Below are positions 6,381 to 14,155 of a stretch of DNA of 24,880 nt, piece after piece. Source of the DNA: CAYNOZ01 sp964398955 (GTDB lineage: Archaea; Methanobacteriota_B; Thermococci; Thermococcales; CAYNOZ01); assembly GCA_964398955.1 (NCBI GenBank), contig CAYNOZ010000015.1:1-24880 (forward strand), given 5' to 3'. A program made the position numbers and the translations under genes. How positions within the stretch are numbered: position 1 is the stretch's first letter; each line of letters starts with the position of its first letter. The notes beneath the pieces are model-generated. The model ran no database searches, had not been told where the DNA came from, and worked only from the letters and a program-made list of their open reading frames with translations.

Positions 6381-8312
6381 TCATTTAAGCCTTATGGTTT
6401 CTAAATTATATGGATTTTTTGTAGTTATATTGAATTTCTTGTAAACTGAGGAAGTGAAATCTATCGTCTTAGAACTTTCTCCATGAACCATTAAAGCTTT
6501 TTCAGGTTTTGGATTAACATTGCTAAAGAATTTCATTAACTCATCTCTATCTGAATGTCCTGAAAACCCATCTAAAATGTTTACATCCATATTCACATCA
6601 ACGGATTTTCTCTTACCATTTTCTCCGTTAATAGGAATTCTTCCTTGTCCTTTCTGCACTCTTCTTCCCAAGGTTCCTTCTGCTTGGTAACTCACTAAGA
6701 TAATACTATTATCTGGGTTAGGAGCTAATTTAGTGAAATACTCAACAGATGGTCCACCGACTAACATACCAGATGTTGCAAGTATCACAGAAGGTTCTGA
6801 GGAATCTATGATATCCATTCTTTCTTCCTGACTTTCAACTTTATTAAAAGCATCTGATAAGAAAGGATTTTTTTCTTTATGGAATATTCTATCCACCAAT
6901 GATTCATTAAGGTACTCAGGATAGGTTGTGTGTATAGCTGTTGCTTCCCAAATCATTCCATCAAGATGTATTGGAACATCTAATTGTCCATTTCTATAGA
7001 ATTCCTCTAAAATTAACATTATTTCTTGAGATCTACCAACTGACATGACGGGGATTAATATTTTACCGCCTTTATCAACAGTATTAGTAATTTGATTGAT
7101 CAATGTTTGTTCTGCTTTTTCTCTTGACATTTGTTTATCATCTTTTGATCCGTAGGTACTTTCAATTACTACAGATTCTAATCTGGGGAATCTATCATGA
7201 GCCTTTGAAAGCAATCTGGTTGAAGAATATTTTAGATCTCCAGTAAACATTATGTTATAAAGTCCCTCTCCAATGTGGAAATGAGCCATTGCGGATCCAA
7301 GGATGTGACCAGCGTTATAAAATGTTAGATGTACATTTGGTGCAATATCTCTAGCCATTTCGTATTCTAATGGTATAACATGCTTAATTTCTTCCTTTAT
7401 CTCCATTTCATCATAAGGAGCTTCAGCTTCTGGATCTGATTTGGCTATATTTATATAATCATTCTGTAGTAGCATCATTAAGTCTCTAGTAGGGTAAGTA
7501 GTGTATATTGGTCCATCATAGAATCCATGTTTGAAGAGGTATGGAACTAGTCCGCTATGATCTAAATGTGCATGGGTAACCACTACTGCATCTAATTCAT
7601 TATTTTGTAGCATGTAGCTAAACTCAGGAGCTTTAATGTAGGGATATGCTTCTTCTGGATCTTTTCCAGTCATATTAATTCCGAAATCTATTAGTACATT
7701 ACTTTCATTCGTTTGAAGTAATGCTGCACTTCTACCTACTTGACGGGCTCCTCCTAGAAATGATATTCGAATCCATTTAGTATCAACATTATTTTTTCTA
7801 TAAATTCTTTTTCCTATGTTCTCTAATATCTCTGTTCTTTCTTCGCTTTCGGCTTTTAATACATTCCTAATAGTTTTAGTTGTTTTTGATTTAATTGGAG
7901 ATGCTCTCATCACTTTTGGAGACCACTTTACCTTTCTGATAATCTTCCTTAATGTTTCACTTTCTTTTCCTATCACTAATCCAGGCTTAACCGCTTCTAT
8001 AATAATCTCAGATGTTGATGGATCAAAATCTATGTTCTGTATACCTGCATCTTCCGGTACTATTTCTCTAACTTTCTCTCTTGCATCATCCGCAGATAAC
8101 CTTATGTTCGGATCTGGTCTAATATCTACTCTTTTCTTCAATTTCTTTGCCAATTTTTTAACTAAATCGCCATCTTTCATTATTGAAGAGGGATTCCTAA
8201 CATATATTATTAAATCAGGACCCTCAAATTTTACATTCGTTATACCAGCTCTTGCTGGCATTACGTCTCTAATCTTATTTTTCATCTCTTGTATAGTGTC
8301 TTCAACGCTCAA
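6381..8312 (-). CDS. aCPSF1/FttA, KH-metallo-beta-lactamase-beta-CASP ribonuclease
   Basis: Archaeal transcription termination factor and endo/exoribonuclease related to eukaryotic CPSF73. Two N-terminal KH-like domains (about 1-140, with GLVIGK near 111-116) precede a metallo-beta-lactamase domain. Motif 2 is HAHLDH at 247-252 in the 643-residue numbering. Further motifs are AGHILGSAM, FTGDLKYSS, the beta-CASP segment with PVMSVGRSQE, and the C-terminal GFSGHSD. The longest frame begins at TTG 8339, but GGAGG at 8324-8320 sits 7 nt before TTG 8312. That yields the start MSVEDTIQEM, which looks like that of family members, so I use it. TATA-like sequence at 8357-8372 fits a leader of about 25-30 nt. 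Confidence 0.94.
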   Translation of the reverse strand: MSVEDTIQEMKNKIRDVMPARAGITNVKFEGPDLIIYVRNPSSIMKDGDLVKKLAKKLKKRVDIRPDPNIRLSADDAREKVREIVPEDAGIQNIDFDPSTSEIIIEAVKPGLVIGKESETLRKIIRKVKWSPKVMRASPIKSKTTKTIRNVLKAESEERTEILENIGKRIYRKNNVDTKWIRISFLGGARQVGRSAALLQTNESNVLIDFGINMTGKDPEEAYPYIKAPEFSYMLQNNELDAVVVTHAHLDHSGLVPYLFKHGFYDGPIYTTYPTRDLMMLLQNDYINIAKSDPEAEAPYDEMEIKEEIKHVIPLEYEMARDIAPNVHLTFYNAGHILGSAMAHFHIGEGLYNIMFTGDLKYSSTRLLSKAHDRFPRLESVVIESTYGSKDDKQMSREKAEQTLINQITNTVDKGGKILIPVMSVGRSQEIMLILEEFYRNGQLDVPIHLDGMIWEATAIHTTYPEYLNESLVDRIFHKEKNPFLSDAFNKVESQEERMDIIDSSEPSVILATSGMLVGGPSVEYFTKLAPNPDNSIILVSYQAEGTLGRRVQKGQGRIPINGENGKRKSVDVNMDVNILDGFSGHSDRDELMKFFSNVNPKPEKALMVHGESSKTIDFTSSVYKKFNITTKNPYNLETIRLK

Positions 8313-8356
8313 AAATTTCCCTCCTAAGTCATACCACAAAATCTAACTTTAAAACG

Positions 8357-8372
8357 GTATAAAAGATAAATA
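8357..8372 (-). promoter_or_regulatory. Candidate promoter of aCPSF1-cysK
   Basis: The minus strand reads TATTTATCTTTTATAC, two overlapping TATA-like elements, predicting starts around 8335-8345. This leaves a leader of about 25-30 nt that contains the GGAGG ribosome binding site at 8324-8320, supporting the internal TTG start. Confidence 0.45.
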
Positions 8373-8484
8373 CTACCTAAACAAATAACTTAAGATATAA
8401 CTACTTAAAGAATCACATGATTATTTCTAATCCGAGTTTATCGTTTAATAATGCCCTTCCGATCTAATTTATTATCACAATTAA

Positions 8485-8531
8485 TCTCTTGATGCTATGG
8501 TCCTCGTAAAAGAGAATCTATTCTAAATAGA
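8485..8531. repeat. Two small adjacent inverted repeats
   Basis: TCTCTT (8485-8490) pairs with AAGAGA (8510-8515) across 19 nt. TCTATT (8517-8522) pairs with AATAGA (8526-8531) across 3 nt. They may form tandem hairpins in a transcript from either strand. No known RNA family is recognised, and such short stems are common by chance in AT-rich DNA. Confidence 0.35.
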
Positions 8532-8542
8532 GAGTAGATATA

Positions 8543-8592
8543 TTTAAGATTTTTGGATGATAATTCAATACAAAAATTTGATAAATCTTAAA
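8543..8592. repeat. 10-bp perfect inverted repeat beside the assembly gap
   Basis: TTTAAGATTT at 8543-8552 and AAATCTTAAA at 8583-8592 are perfect reverse complements. Nested and partly overlapping, TTTTTG (8550-8555) pairs with CAAAAA (8571-8576). The element lies 28 nt from a scaffold gap. It may be a terminator, a regulatory hairpin, or the edge of a repeated element that broke the assembly. Confidence 0.55.
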
Positions 8593-8619
8593 CCATAATA
8601 TTATCAAATATCTTTAGAT

Positions 8620-8719
8620 NNNNNNNNNNNNNNNNNNNNNNNNNNNNNNNNNNNNNNNNNNNNNNNNNNNNNNNNNNNNNNNNNNNNNNNNNNNNNNNNN
8701 NNNNNNNNNNNNNNNNNNN
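8620..8719. other. Assembly gap (100 N)
   Basis: Exactly 100 N bases, the conventional placeholder for a gap of unknown size between joined contigs. True distance and content are unknown, so aCPSF1 and dnaJ need not be neighbours and missing genes may lie here. The rest of the stretch 8340-8747 holds only promoter-like and inverted-repeat sequence; I see no gene in it. Confidence 0.97.
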
Positions 8720-8747
8720 AAACTTTAGGGATCTCTTCATAGGGATT

Positions 8748-9887
8748 TTAAGATTTTTCAGCTGAGAAATTTACTGCGTTTTTTATATCTCCTTTCATTT
8801 TCTCGAAAAATCCTTTACTAGTTTCTTTTTCCTCATTCTGGATCTCTCTTAATTCTTTTAATAGATTCTTTTCCTGTTCAGTCAAGTTCTCAGGGGTTTT
8901 AACTACTGTTCTAACGTATAAATCTCCTTTACCTCTTCCATGTATCCTAGGCATTCCCTTATTTTTTAATCTAAAAATTCTTCCGTTTTGAGTTCCTTCA
9001 GGTATTTTAAGTTCTAAATCTCCATCCATAGAGGGTATTTCAGCTTCCGTTCCTAGTGCTGCTTCGGGAAAACTGATCTTAAGATTATAAAATAAGTTTT
9101 CTTCTTGTCTTTCAAATAATTCATGTTCTTCAACGTTTACGTAAACATAAAGATCGCCTGGGGGTGTTCCTCTTATTCCTTGGTGCCCTTTTCCGTTTAT
9201 TCGTAGTTTTTGTCCTGTTTCAGCTCCTTTTGGAATCTCAAAGGAAATTGTTTCTGTTTTTTTGATCCGTCCTTCTCCTCCACATTTTTTACATGGGTCT
9301 TCAATTTTTTCTCCTGTTCCGTTACAATCGGGGCATTCTCTTACTGTTACTTGTGTTCCAAATGCTGATCTCTGTCTATCCCTTATCCTACCTTGGCCAC
9401 CGCATGTAGGGCACTTTTTCTTAGAAGCTTCATTTTCAGCTCCTAATCCATTACATTTATCACATTTGACGTATCTGTTAACTCTAATACTTTTTTCAGT
9501 ACCATTATATGCCTCTTCTAGGGATATAGATACTTTAGCCCTGAGATCTTGTCCTCTATCTCTTTCTCTCTTTTGCGATCTTGAGGAACCAAAACCTCCT
9601 CCGAAGATTGAAGAGAAGAGATCCTCAAAATCTCCAACGTTCTGTCTGGCTCTTTTTCTTGTATTTTCATCTACTCCAGCTTTTCCGAACCTGTCATACT
9701 TTTTTCTTTTCTCTTCATCACTTAATATTTGATATGCTTCATTTATTTTCTTAAATTTTTCTTCATCTGCTTCTTCATTCCCTGAATCAGGATGATATTT
9801 CTTAGCTTTCTTTCTATAAGCTTTCTTTATTTCATCTTGTGATGCGTTTTCACTGACGTCCAAAATTTCATAGTATTCTTTAGCCAT
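8748..9887 (-). CDS. dnaJ: Chaperone DnaJ (type I Hsp40)
   Basis: Co-chaperone that delivers unfolded substrates to DnaK and triggers its ATPase. The 379 residues show the full type I layout. The J domain has HPD at 32-34, followed by a linker with the short glycine-rich segment SIFGGGFG (93-100). The zinc domain has four CxxCxGxG repeats, starting at Cys142, Cys159, Cys185 and Cys199. C-terminal substrate-binding domains follow. The ATG at 9887 is preceded by GGTC with 5-nt spacing. It is the last gene of the grpE-dnaK-dnaJ set, 38 nt after dnaK, and the scaffold gap begins 28 nt past its stop. Hsp70 systems in archaea are widely regarded as acquired from bacteria. Confidence 0.96.
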   Translation of the reverse strand: MAKEYYEILDVSENASQDEIKKAYRKKAKKYHPDSGNEEADEEKFKKINEAYQILSDEEKRKKYDRFGKAGVDENTRKRARQNVGDFEDLFSSIFGGGFGSSRSQKRERDRGQDLRAKVSISLEEAYNGTEKSIRVNRYVKCDKCNGLGAENEASKKKCPTCGGQGRIRDRQRSAFGTQVTVRECPDCNGTGEKIEDPCKKCGGEGRIKKTETISFEIPKGAETGQKLRINGKGHQGIRGTPPGDLYVYVNVEEHELFERQEENLFYNLKISFPEAALGTEAEIPSMDGDLELKIPEGTQNGRIFRLKNKGMPRIHGRGKGDLYVRTVVKTPENLTEQEKNLLKELREIQNEEKETSKGFFEKMKGDIKNAVNFSAEKS

Positions 9888-9925
9888 AGTTAGACCATAT
9901 TAAAGAAAGGATTATTAAAAGAAAT

Positions 9926-11818
9926 TTAGTCTACTTCTTCGTAATCGGCATCTACAACATCTTCGTCTTGTGTCTGTGCGTTATTGGCTGCTTGCTGAGC
10001 TACGTCCCCTTGGAATCCTTGGCCCGCTGGTCCTGCCCCTGTTCCTGCCCCTGTTCCTGCTTCTCCATAGGCTTGTTTTCCTATTTCTTGTACTTTTTCT
10101 TCTAATTCTTCCATTTTTTCTTCTACTTCTTTTTTATCTGGTTTTTCTTTATCTAGTATCTCTTGAAGTTCTTCTATTTTTTCTTCGACCTCTTGTTTGA
10201 TTGATTCATCAATTTGATCCTCCATTTCTTCCATTGTACTTTCTGTTGATCTGATTAGTTGTTCAGCTTCATTTATTTTCTCTATTCTTTCTCTTCTTTT
10301 TTCGTCTTCTTCTTCATGTTTTTCTGCTTCTCTTTTCATTTTCTCTATTTCTTCATCATCTATACTTGCATGATCTTGTACTGTGATGCTTTTTTCTTCG
10401 CCTGATCCTTTATCTTTAGCTGATACTTGTAGTATTCCATCTGAATCTATTTCAAATGTTACTTCTATTTGCGGTACCCCTGCTGGAGATGGTGGTATTC
10501 CTTCTAATGTGAACATTCCTAGAGACTTGTTATCTTTTGCCATAGCTCTTTCTCCTTGAAGGACGTGTATTTGTACTTGGGTTTGGTTGTCTTGTGCTGT
10601 TGTAAAGGTTTTAGTTTCTTCTGTTGGTATGGTGGTATTTCTTTCTATTAATTTTGTGAATACTCCTCCTTTTGTCTCTACTCCGAGAGATAGTGGTGTG
10701 ACATCTAGTAGTAGTATGTCATCTACTTCTCCTGCTAGTGCTCCTCCTTGAATTGCAGCTCCTATTGCAACTGCTTCATCGGGATTTACGCTTTTGTTAG
10801 GGTCCATTTTTGTTATTTCTCTAACCTTTTCTTGGACTAAAGGTACTCTTGTAGATCCTCCTACTAGTATCACTTCATCTATGTCTTCATGAGTTACTCC
10901 TGCATCTTCCATTGCTTTCTTGGAAGGTGTTACTGTTTTATCCACTAAGTCTTCAATTAATGATTCGAATTTAGCTCGCGTTAGATCATAGTCTATGTTT
11001 TTAGCACCTTCATCGTCCTGATATATAAATGGTATATTGATATTAGCTTTTTTCTTGGAGGATAATTCTTTTTTAGCTTCTTCTGCAGCATTTCTCATTC
11101 TTTGAAGAGCTTGATCATTATTTCTGAGGTCGACTCCATGCTCTTCCTCAAATTTATCTGCCATCCAATCAACTATCTTCTCATCGAAATCGTCTCCACC
11201 TAGTTGGTTATTACCTCTTGTTGATACCACTTCGAATACTCCATCATCTAAATCAAGAATTGATATATCGAATGTTCCTCCTCCAAGATCGTATACAAAT
11301 ACTGTTTTTTCTTCAGAATCCTTAAGTCCGTAAGCTAGTGATGCTGCTGTAGGTTCATTAATTATTCTTTCAACTTCAAAACCGGCTATTTCCCCAGCAT
11401 CTTTAGTTGCTTCCCTTTGGTTTTCCGTGAAGTATGCAGGTACTGTAATTACTGCTTTATTTAATTCCTCACCTAAGTATTCTTCAGCATCTCTTTTCAA
11501 TTTTTGAAGTATCATTGCAGATATCTCACGAGGAGTATATTCTTCACCTGCTAGTTTTTCTACGTGATCTTCGCCCATGTGTCTTTTAATGGATTTTACT
11601 GTGTTCTCTGAATTTGTTATTATCTGATTTTTAGCTGTTTTACCTACCAATCTCTCATCATCTTTAAATCCTACTACTGATGGAGTTGTTCTATCCCCCT
11701 CAGTATTTTCAATGATTTCAGGATCACCTGCTTCCATTATAGAAATTGCGGAGTTTGTAGTTCCTAAATCGATACCAAGGATTTTTTCCTTCTTTTTATT
11801 TTCAGAATCGTCTGTCAT
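9926..11818 (-). CDS. dnaK: Chaperone DnaK (Hsp70)
   Basis: ATP-driven Hsp70 that binds and releases exposed hydrophobic peptides. The 630 residues include the N-terminal nucleotide-binding domain with GIDLGTTNS (15-23), YDLGGGTFDISI near 172-183 and VGGSTRVP near 318-325. The substrate domain follows from about residue 390, beginning LLLDVTPLSLGVET. Next come a helical lid rich in Glu and Lys, and a Gly/Ala-rich tail ending VVDADYEEVD. The last four residues are EEVD. The ATG at 11818 has GGTG exactly 5 nt upstream. It lies 20 nt after grpE and 38 nt before dnaJ, so the three chaperones are very likely made from one transcript. Confidence 0.97.
   Translation of the reverse strand: MTDDSENKKKEKILGIDLGTTNSAISIMEAGDPEIIENTEGDRTTPSVVGFKDDERLVGKTAKNQIITNSENTVKSIKRHMGEDHVEKLAGEEYTPREISAMILQKLKRDAEEYLGEELNKAVITVPAYFTENQREATKDAGEIAGFEVERIINEPTAASLAYGLKDSEEKTVFVYDLGGGTFDISILDLDDGVFEVVSTRGNNQLGGDDFDEKIVDWMADKFEEEHGVDLRNNDQALQRMRNAAEEAKKELSSKKKANINIPFIYQDDEGAKNIDYDLTRAKFESLIEDLVDKTVTPSKKAMEDAGVTHEDIDEVILVGGSTRVPLVQEKVREITKMDPNKSVNPDEAVAIGAAIQGGALAGEVDDILLLDVTPLSLGVETKGGVFTKLIERNTTIPTEETKTFTTAQDNQTQVQIHVLQGERAMAKDNKSLGMFTLEGIPPSPAGVPQIEVTFEIDSDGILQVSAKDKGSGEEKSITVQDHASIDDEEIEKMKREAEKHEEEDEKRRERIEKINEAEQLIRSTESTMEEMEDQIDESIKQEVEEKIEELQEILDKEKPDKKEVEEKMEELEEKVQEIGKQAYGEAGTGAGTGAGPAGQGFQGDVAQQAANNAQTQDEDVVDADYEEVD
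10031..10066. repeat. Short 12-bp tandem repeat in the dnaK tail
   Basis: On the + strand the unit TCCTGCCCCTGT occurs twice exactly (10031-10042, 10043-10054), followed by a degenerate copy (10055-10066). It encodes the repeated Gly-Ala-Gly-Thr of the DnaK tail. It is locally much richer in G+C than its surroundings and may vary in copy number between strains. Confidence 0.75.
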
Positions 11819-11838
11819 AGTATCACCTTATTAATTTT

Positions 11839-12381
11839 TTAAGAATTAGATTTTTTTGAAGTGTTTTCTGCAACTTTAACCAGTGCAGGTCGTAATGTAA
11901 TGTCATCGAATTTATATCCATTTTGTATAACTTCTACAATTTCTTCCGAGTCATGTTCTTCAGTCTTTACTTTTCCAACTGCTTTATGAATTTGAGGGTC
12001 GAATTTTTCTCCTTCTTTTTCTATAATTTCTAAACCATGTTCTTCTAGTCTATCTCTGAGTAGTCTATGAGTGTTTTTTAATCCTTCAACTACATCATCT
12101 GAAGGTTCATCTAATGATTCGATAGCATTCTCAAAACTATCTATGACGTCTAATAGATCCTTTGCTAGGCTCTTCTTTGCTTTAGTTTCTTTCTTATCTA
12201 GTTTCTTGTTCATTCTTTTTTTATAATTTTGAAAGTCCGCCTTCGTTCTCTGTGCAATATTTTCAATCTCATTAATTCTCTCTTCTTTTTGTTTAATTTC
12301 GTCTTTTAATTCCTTTATACTTATCTCTTCGTGATCATCAGTTTCATCTGCTTCTTCTTTATCTTTAGTTTCTTCCGTCAT
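11839..12381 (-). CDS. grpE: Nucleotide exchange factor GrpE
   Basis: Exchanges ADP for ATP on DnaK. The chain has an acidic N-terminus, a long helical coiled region (about 25-100) and the C-terminal beta domain with the family signature around HKAVGKVK...VIQNGYKFDDITLRPALVKVA. The longest frame begins at TTG 12396, but GGTG at 12390-12387 lies exactly 5 nt before ATG 12381. That matches six other genes here, so I start there (180 residues). It opens the grpE-dnaK-dnaJ unit. Two promoter-like elements precede it: a proximal one at 12433-12442 and a distal one at 12547-12556, the latter giving a long, foldable leader. Confidence 0.94.
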   Translation of the reverse strand: MTEETKDKEEADETDDHEEISIKELKDEIKQKEERINEIENIAQRTKADFQNYKKRMNKKLDKKETKAKKSLAKDLLDVIDSFENAIESLDEPSDDVVEGLKNTHRLLRDRLEEHGLEIIEKEGEKFDPQIHKAVGKVKTEEHDSEEIVEVIQNGYKFDDITLRPALVKVAENTSKKSNS

Positions 12382-12432
12382 ACTCACACCCCTCAAATCG
12401 ATGGTATCAATAAATAGATTAGATTAAGATAT

Positions 12433-12442
12433 CTTATTTAAA
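12433..12442 (-). promoter_or_regulatory. Proximal candidate promoter of grpE-dnaK-dnaJ
   Basis: Minus-strand TTTAAATAAG, preceded by AACGAA, is a TATA-like element that predicts transcription from about 12410. The leader to ATG 12381 would be close to 30 nt. Confidence 0.5.
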
Positions 12443-12529
12443 TTCGTTCCTAAAAATGCTTTTTATTAATTGATTATAGATGGTTTCTAGAGATTAAACC
12501 GATCAAACTCGATCACCATCTCCAGTGGT
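12440..12529 (-). ncRNA. Candidate structured leader or small RNA upstream of grpE
   Basis: From the distal TATA box the predicted transcript begins near 12525. It contains AGATGGT (12521-12515) able to pair with ACCATCT (12484-12478). Competing with this is GGTTT pairing with AAACC, which shares bases with ACCATCT. A GATC...GATC hairpin lies between them. The two folds are mutually exclusive, as in an RNA switch. I recognise no known RNA family. It may be a long grpE leader or an independent RNA. Confidence 0.35.
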
Positions 12530-12546
12530 CATATGTTAATAAAGCA

Positions 12547-12556
12547 ATATATAAAA
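12547..12556 (-). promoter_or_regulatory. Distal candidate promoter before grpE
   Basis: Minus strand AAAACTTTTATATATTG carries a strong TATA box (12556-12547). It lies downstream of the yigZ stop codon, so it can only serve grpE or an RNA in the 213-nt gap. The predicted start is near 12525. Confidence 0.5.
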
Positions 12557-12609
12557 GTTTTGGTTGGACCGTTTACTCAGAAAGAATAACTAATACTGAA
12601 CAAATTTTC

Positions 12610-13206
12610 TCAAATAAAATCAACCCTACCAGAAGTTTCATCCATTAAATGATTCTTTAAATCTTCAACTTTATCCTCTCTAACATTAATAGAATAATTA
12701 ACCGTATCAGAATACTCCTCAGATCTAATATTAGAATTATATTTTTTTAATACTTTTTTAACATTATTAATATCTTTATAATCTAATTTTAGTTTTAAAG
12801 TGGTTTTTTCATATTCAGTAATAACCTTAGATTCCTCAATAGAATTAACTGCCGAGTTATTATAAGCCCTAACTAGACCACCATACCCTAGTTCAGTCCC
12901 TCCAAAATATCTTGAAACAACAACAACAGCATTTTCAACTTCTTTATTCTCTAATGCCTTAAGAACAGGTTTACCAGCACTTCCTGAAGGTTCTCCATCA
13001 TCATCATATCTATGTATCCCAATTCCTCTAATCCTGTAAGCAAAAACATTATGGGATGCGTCAGAATATTTGGAACTTATCTCTTCTATAAATTCCTCAG
13101 CATCATCTCTAGAATCTACTGGAGCGGAATTAGCTATAAAAGTGGAATCTTTAACTTGATACTTTATTTCAGAGTGGTTTTCTAACGTTTTATATTTTAC
13201 TACCAT
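12610..13206 (-). CDS. YigZ / IMPACT (UPF0029) family protein
   Basis: Member of the YigZ/IMPACT family; the eukaryotic relative regulates the GCN2 translational stress kinase, while prokaryotic functions are poorly defined. The 198 residues show the N-terminal domain with the family signatures DDDGEPSGSAGKP (about 68-80) and VVVVSRYFGGTELGYGGLVRAY (about 93-114, given by family recognition). A C-terminal ferredoxin-like domain follows. The ATG at 13206 is preceded by GTGAT, a partial Shine-Dalgarno, and lies inside the last codons of rio2, a 17-nt overlap that implies coupled translation. Its place between a ribosome-maturation kinase and the Hsp70 set suggests a role in translation or proteostasis; that is inference. 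Confidence 0.9.
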   Translation of the reverse strand: MVVKYKTLENHSEIKYQVKDSTFIANSAPVDSRDDAEEFIEEISSKYSDASHNVFAYRIRGIGIHRYDDDGEPSGSAGKPVLKALENKEVENAVVVVSRYFGGTELGYGGLVRAYNNSAVNSIEESKVITEYEKTTLKLKLDYKDINNVKKVLKKYNSNIRSEEYSDTVNYSINVREDKVEDLKNHLMDETSGRVDFI

Positions 13207-14083
13207 TTAAATCACTTTTTAAGCTTGAAATTATCTTTTCGGAATCTTTTTCAACGCCAAAATTCTTAAAATCATTAACAACATTATTTACATCTCTTTC
13301 TAAATAATATTCTGCTTCAGAATGGTCTAAGGTAATATATTGAGGCCAATCAAATATTATTACTTCGCCAGTTTCTTTAATAAAAATATTGAATTTACTT
13401 AAATCAGAATGGATCAAACCTTTTTTTAATGCTTTTCTAATATTTTTTATTACATTTTCGAAAGCTTTTTCTGCTATTTCAGTACTCATTGCTTTCAAAT
13501 CATCCATTGGAACGCCTTCAATTACCTCAGTAACAAGGATATGTCTATTTTGATCTATTGGTTTGGGGACGTCAACTTCAGGATATAATTTTTTCAAGGC
13601 TTCAAATTCCCTAGATGCTGTGAGTTTAGATAAATATAGCCAATTTTGCTTGTCTCCACCAAACCCTCTTCTTTTCAATTTTACAGTAGTAAAGCTTGTA
13701 CGTCCTATCCTATAAATCTTCACTGCTACATGTCCTTCCCCTCTTATTCCGCTATAAACATCTGCTTCCTTACCTACTCCAATCTTAGAATTACTTAAAG
13801 AATCTAAACTCTTTTTTCTAGCTAATTCTTTTATAGCTAATAAGTCATAACCTTTCCTATTTATTCGGTAACTCTCCTCTGCTAGCTGTTCCGTATCCAC
13901 AAGTTCAAACTTTCCAACTCTCCCTACTCTATATTCAGCATCCTGAGGAGTAAAATTAGAATTTTCAATTATTGACGATAACGGAACCCATTTATGGTTT
14001 TTCATCTGATATTCTATTGATTGAAGCAGTTTCATATCTTCTTCTTCTACCTTCGGTATTATATCTAATCTATCTTTAATCAT
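13190..14083 (-). CDS. rio2: Serine/threonine kinase/ATPase Rio2
   Basis: RIO-family atypical kinase needed for late small-subunit maturation in archaea and eukaryotes. Rio2 rather than Rio1 because of the N-terminal winged helix (about 10-90) ahead of the kinase core. ATP-loop residues lie in IGVGKEADVYSG (102-113), with the conserved lysine in VAVKIYRIGRTSF (Lys123). The catalytic loop is HSDLSKFN (226-233, Asp228) and the metal site is FDWPQ (245-249, Asp246), in numbering from GTG 14086. I prefer ATG 14083 (297 residues). It is transcribed from a promoter region shared back to back with taw1, and overlaps yigZ. Confidence 0.94.
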   Translation of the reverse strand: MIKDRLDIIPKVEEEDMKLLQSIEYQMKNHKWVPLSSIIENSNFTPQDAEYRVGRVGKFELVDTEQLAEESYRINRKGYDLLAIKELARKKSLDSLSNSKIGVGKEADVYSGIRGEGHVAVKIYRIGRTSFTTVKLKRRGFGGDKQNWLYLSKLTASREFEALKKLYPEVDVPKPIDQNRHILVTEVIEGVPMDDLKAMSTEIAEKAFENVIKNIRKALKKGLIHSDLSKFNIFIKETGEVIIFDWPQYITLDHSEAEYYLERDVNNVVNDFKNFGVEKDSEKIISSLKSDLNGSKI

Positions 14084-14111
14084 CACTGATCATTATAGTT
14101 TCCACTAAAAA

Positions 14112-14129
14112 GTATTTATCGATTTTATT
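14112..14129. promoter_or_regulatory. Overlapping bidirectional TATA region, rio2 and taw1
   Basis: GTATTTATCGATTTTATT offers a TATA-like element on each strand: TATTTATC on the + strand, predicting a start near 14140 for taw1, and ATAAATAC on the minus strand, predicting a start near 14090 for rio2. The divergent genes lie only about 70 nt apart, so polymerase binding may be mutually exclusive. Confidence 0.45.
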
Positions 14130-14155
14130 CGGAACTTTTTTTTAGAATAAAATTA

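Noticed and set aside
8460..8531. C/D-box guide RNA near the assembly gap
   Set aside because: No proper RTGATGA and CTGA pair at guide-RNA spacing could be found on either strand.
9970..10200. Plus-strand leucine-rich 76-residue frame opposite the dnaK tail
   Set aside because: Antisense of the Glu/Lys-rich lid and tail of DnaK; no independent evidence.
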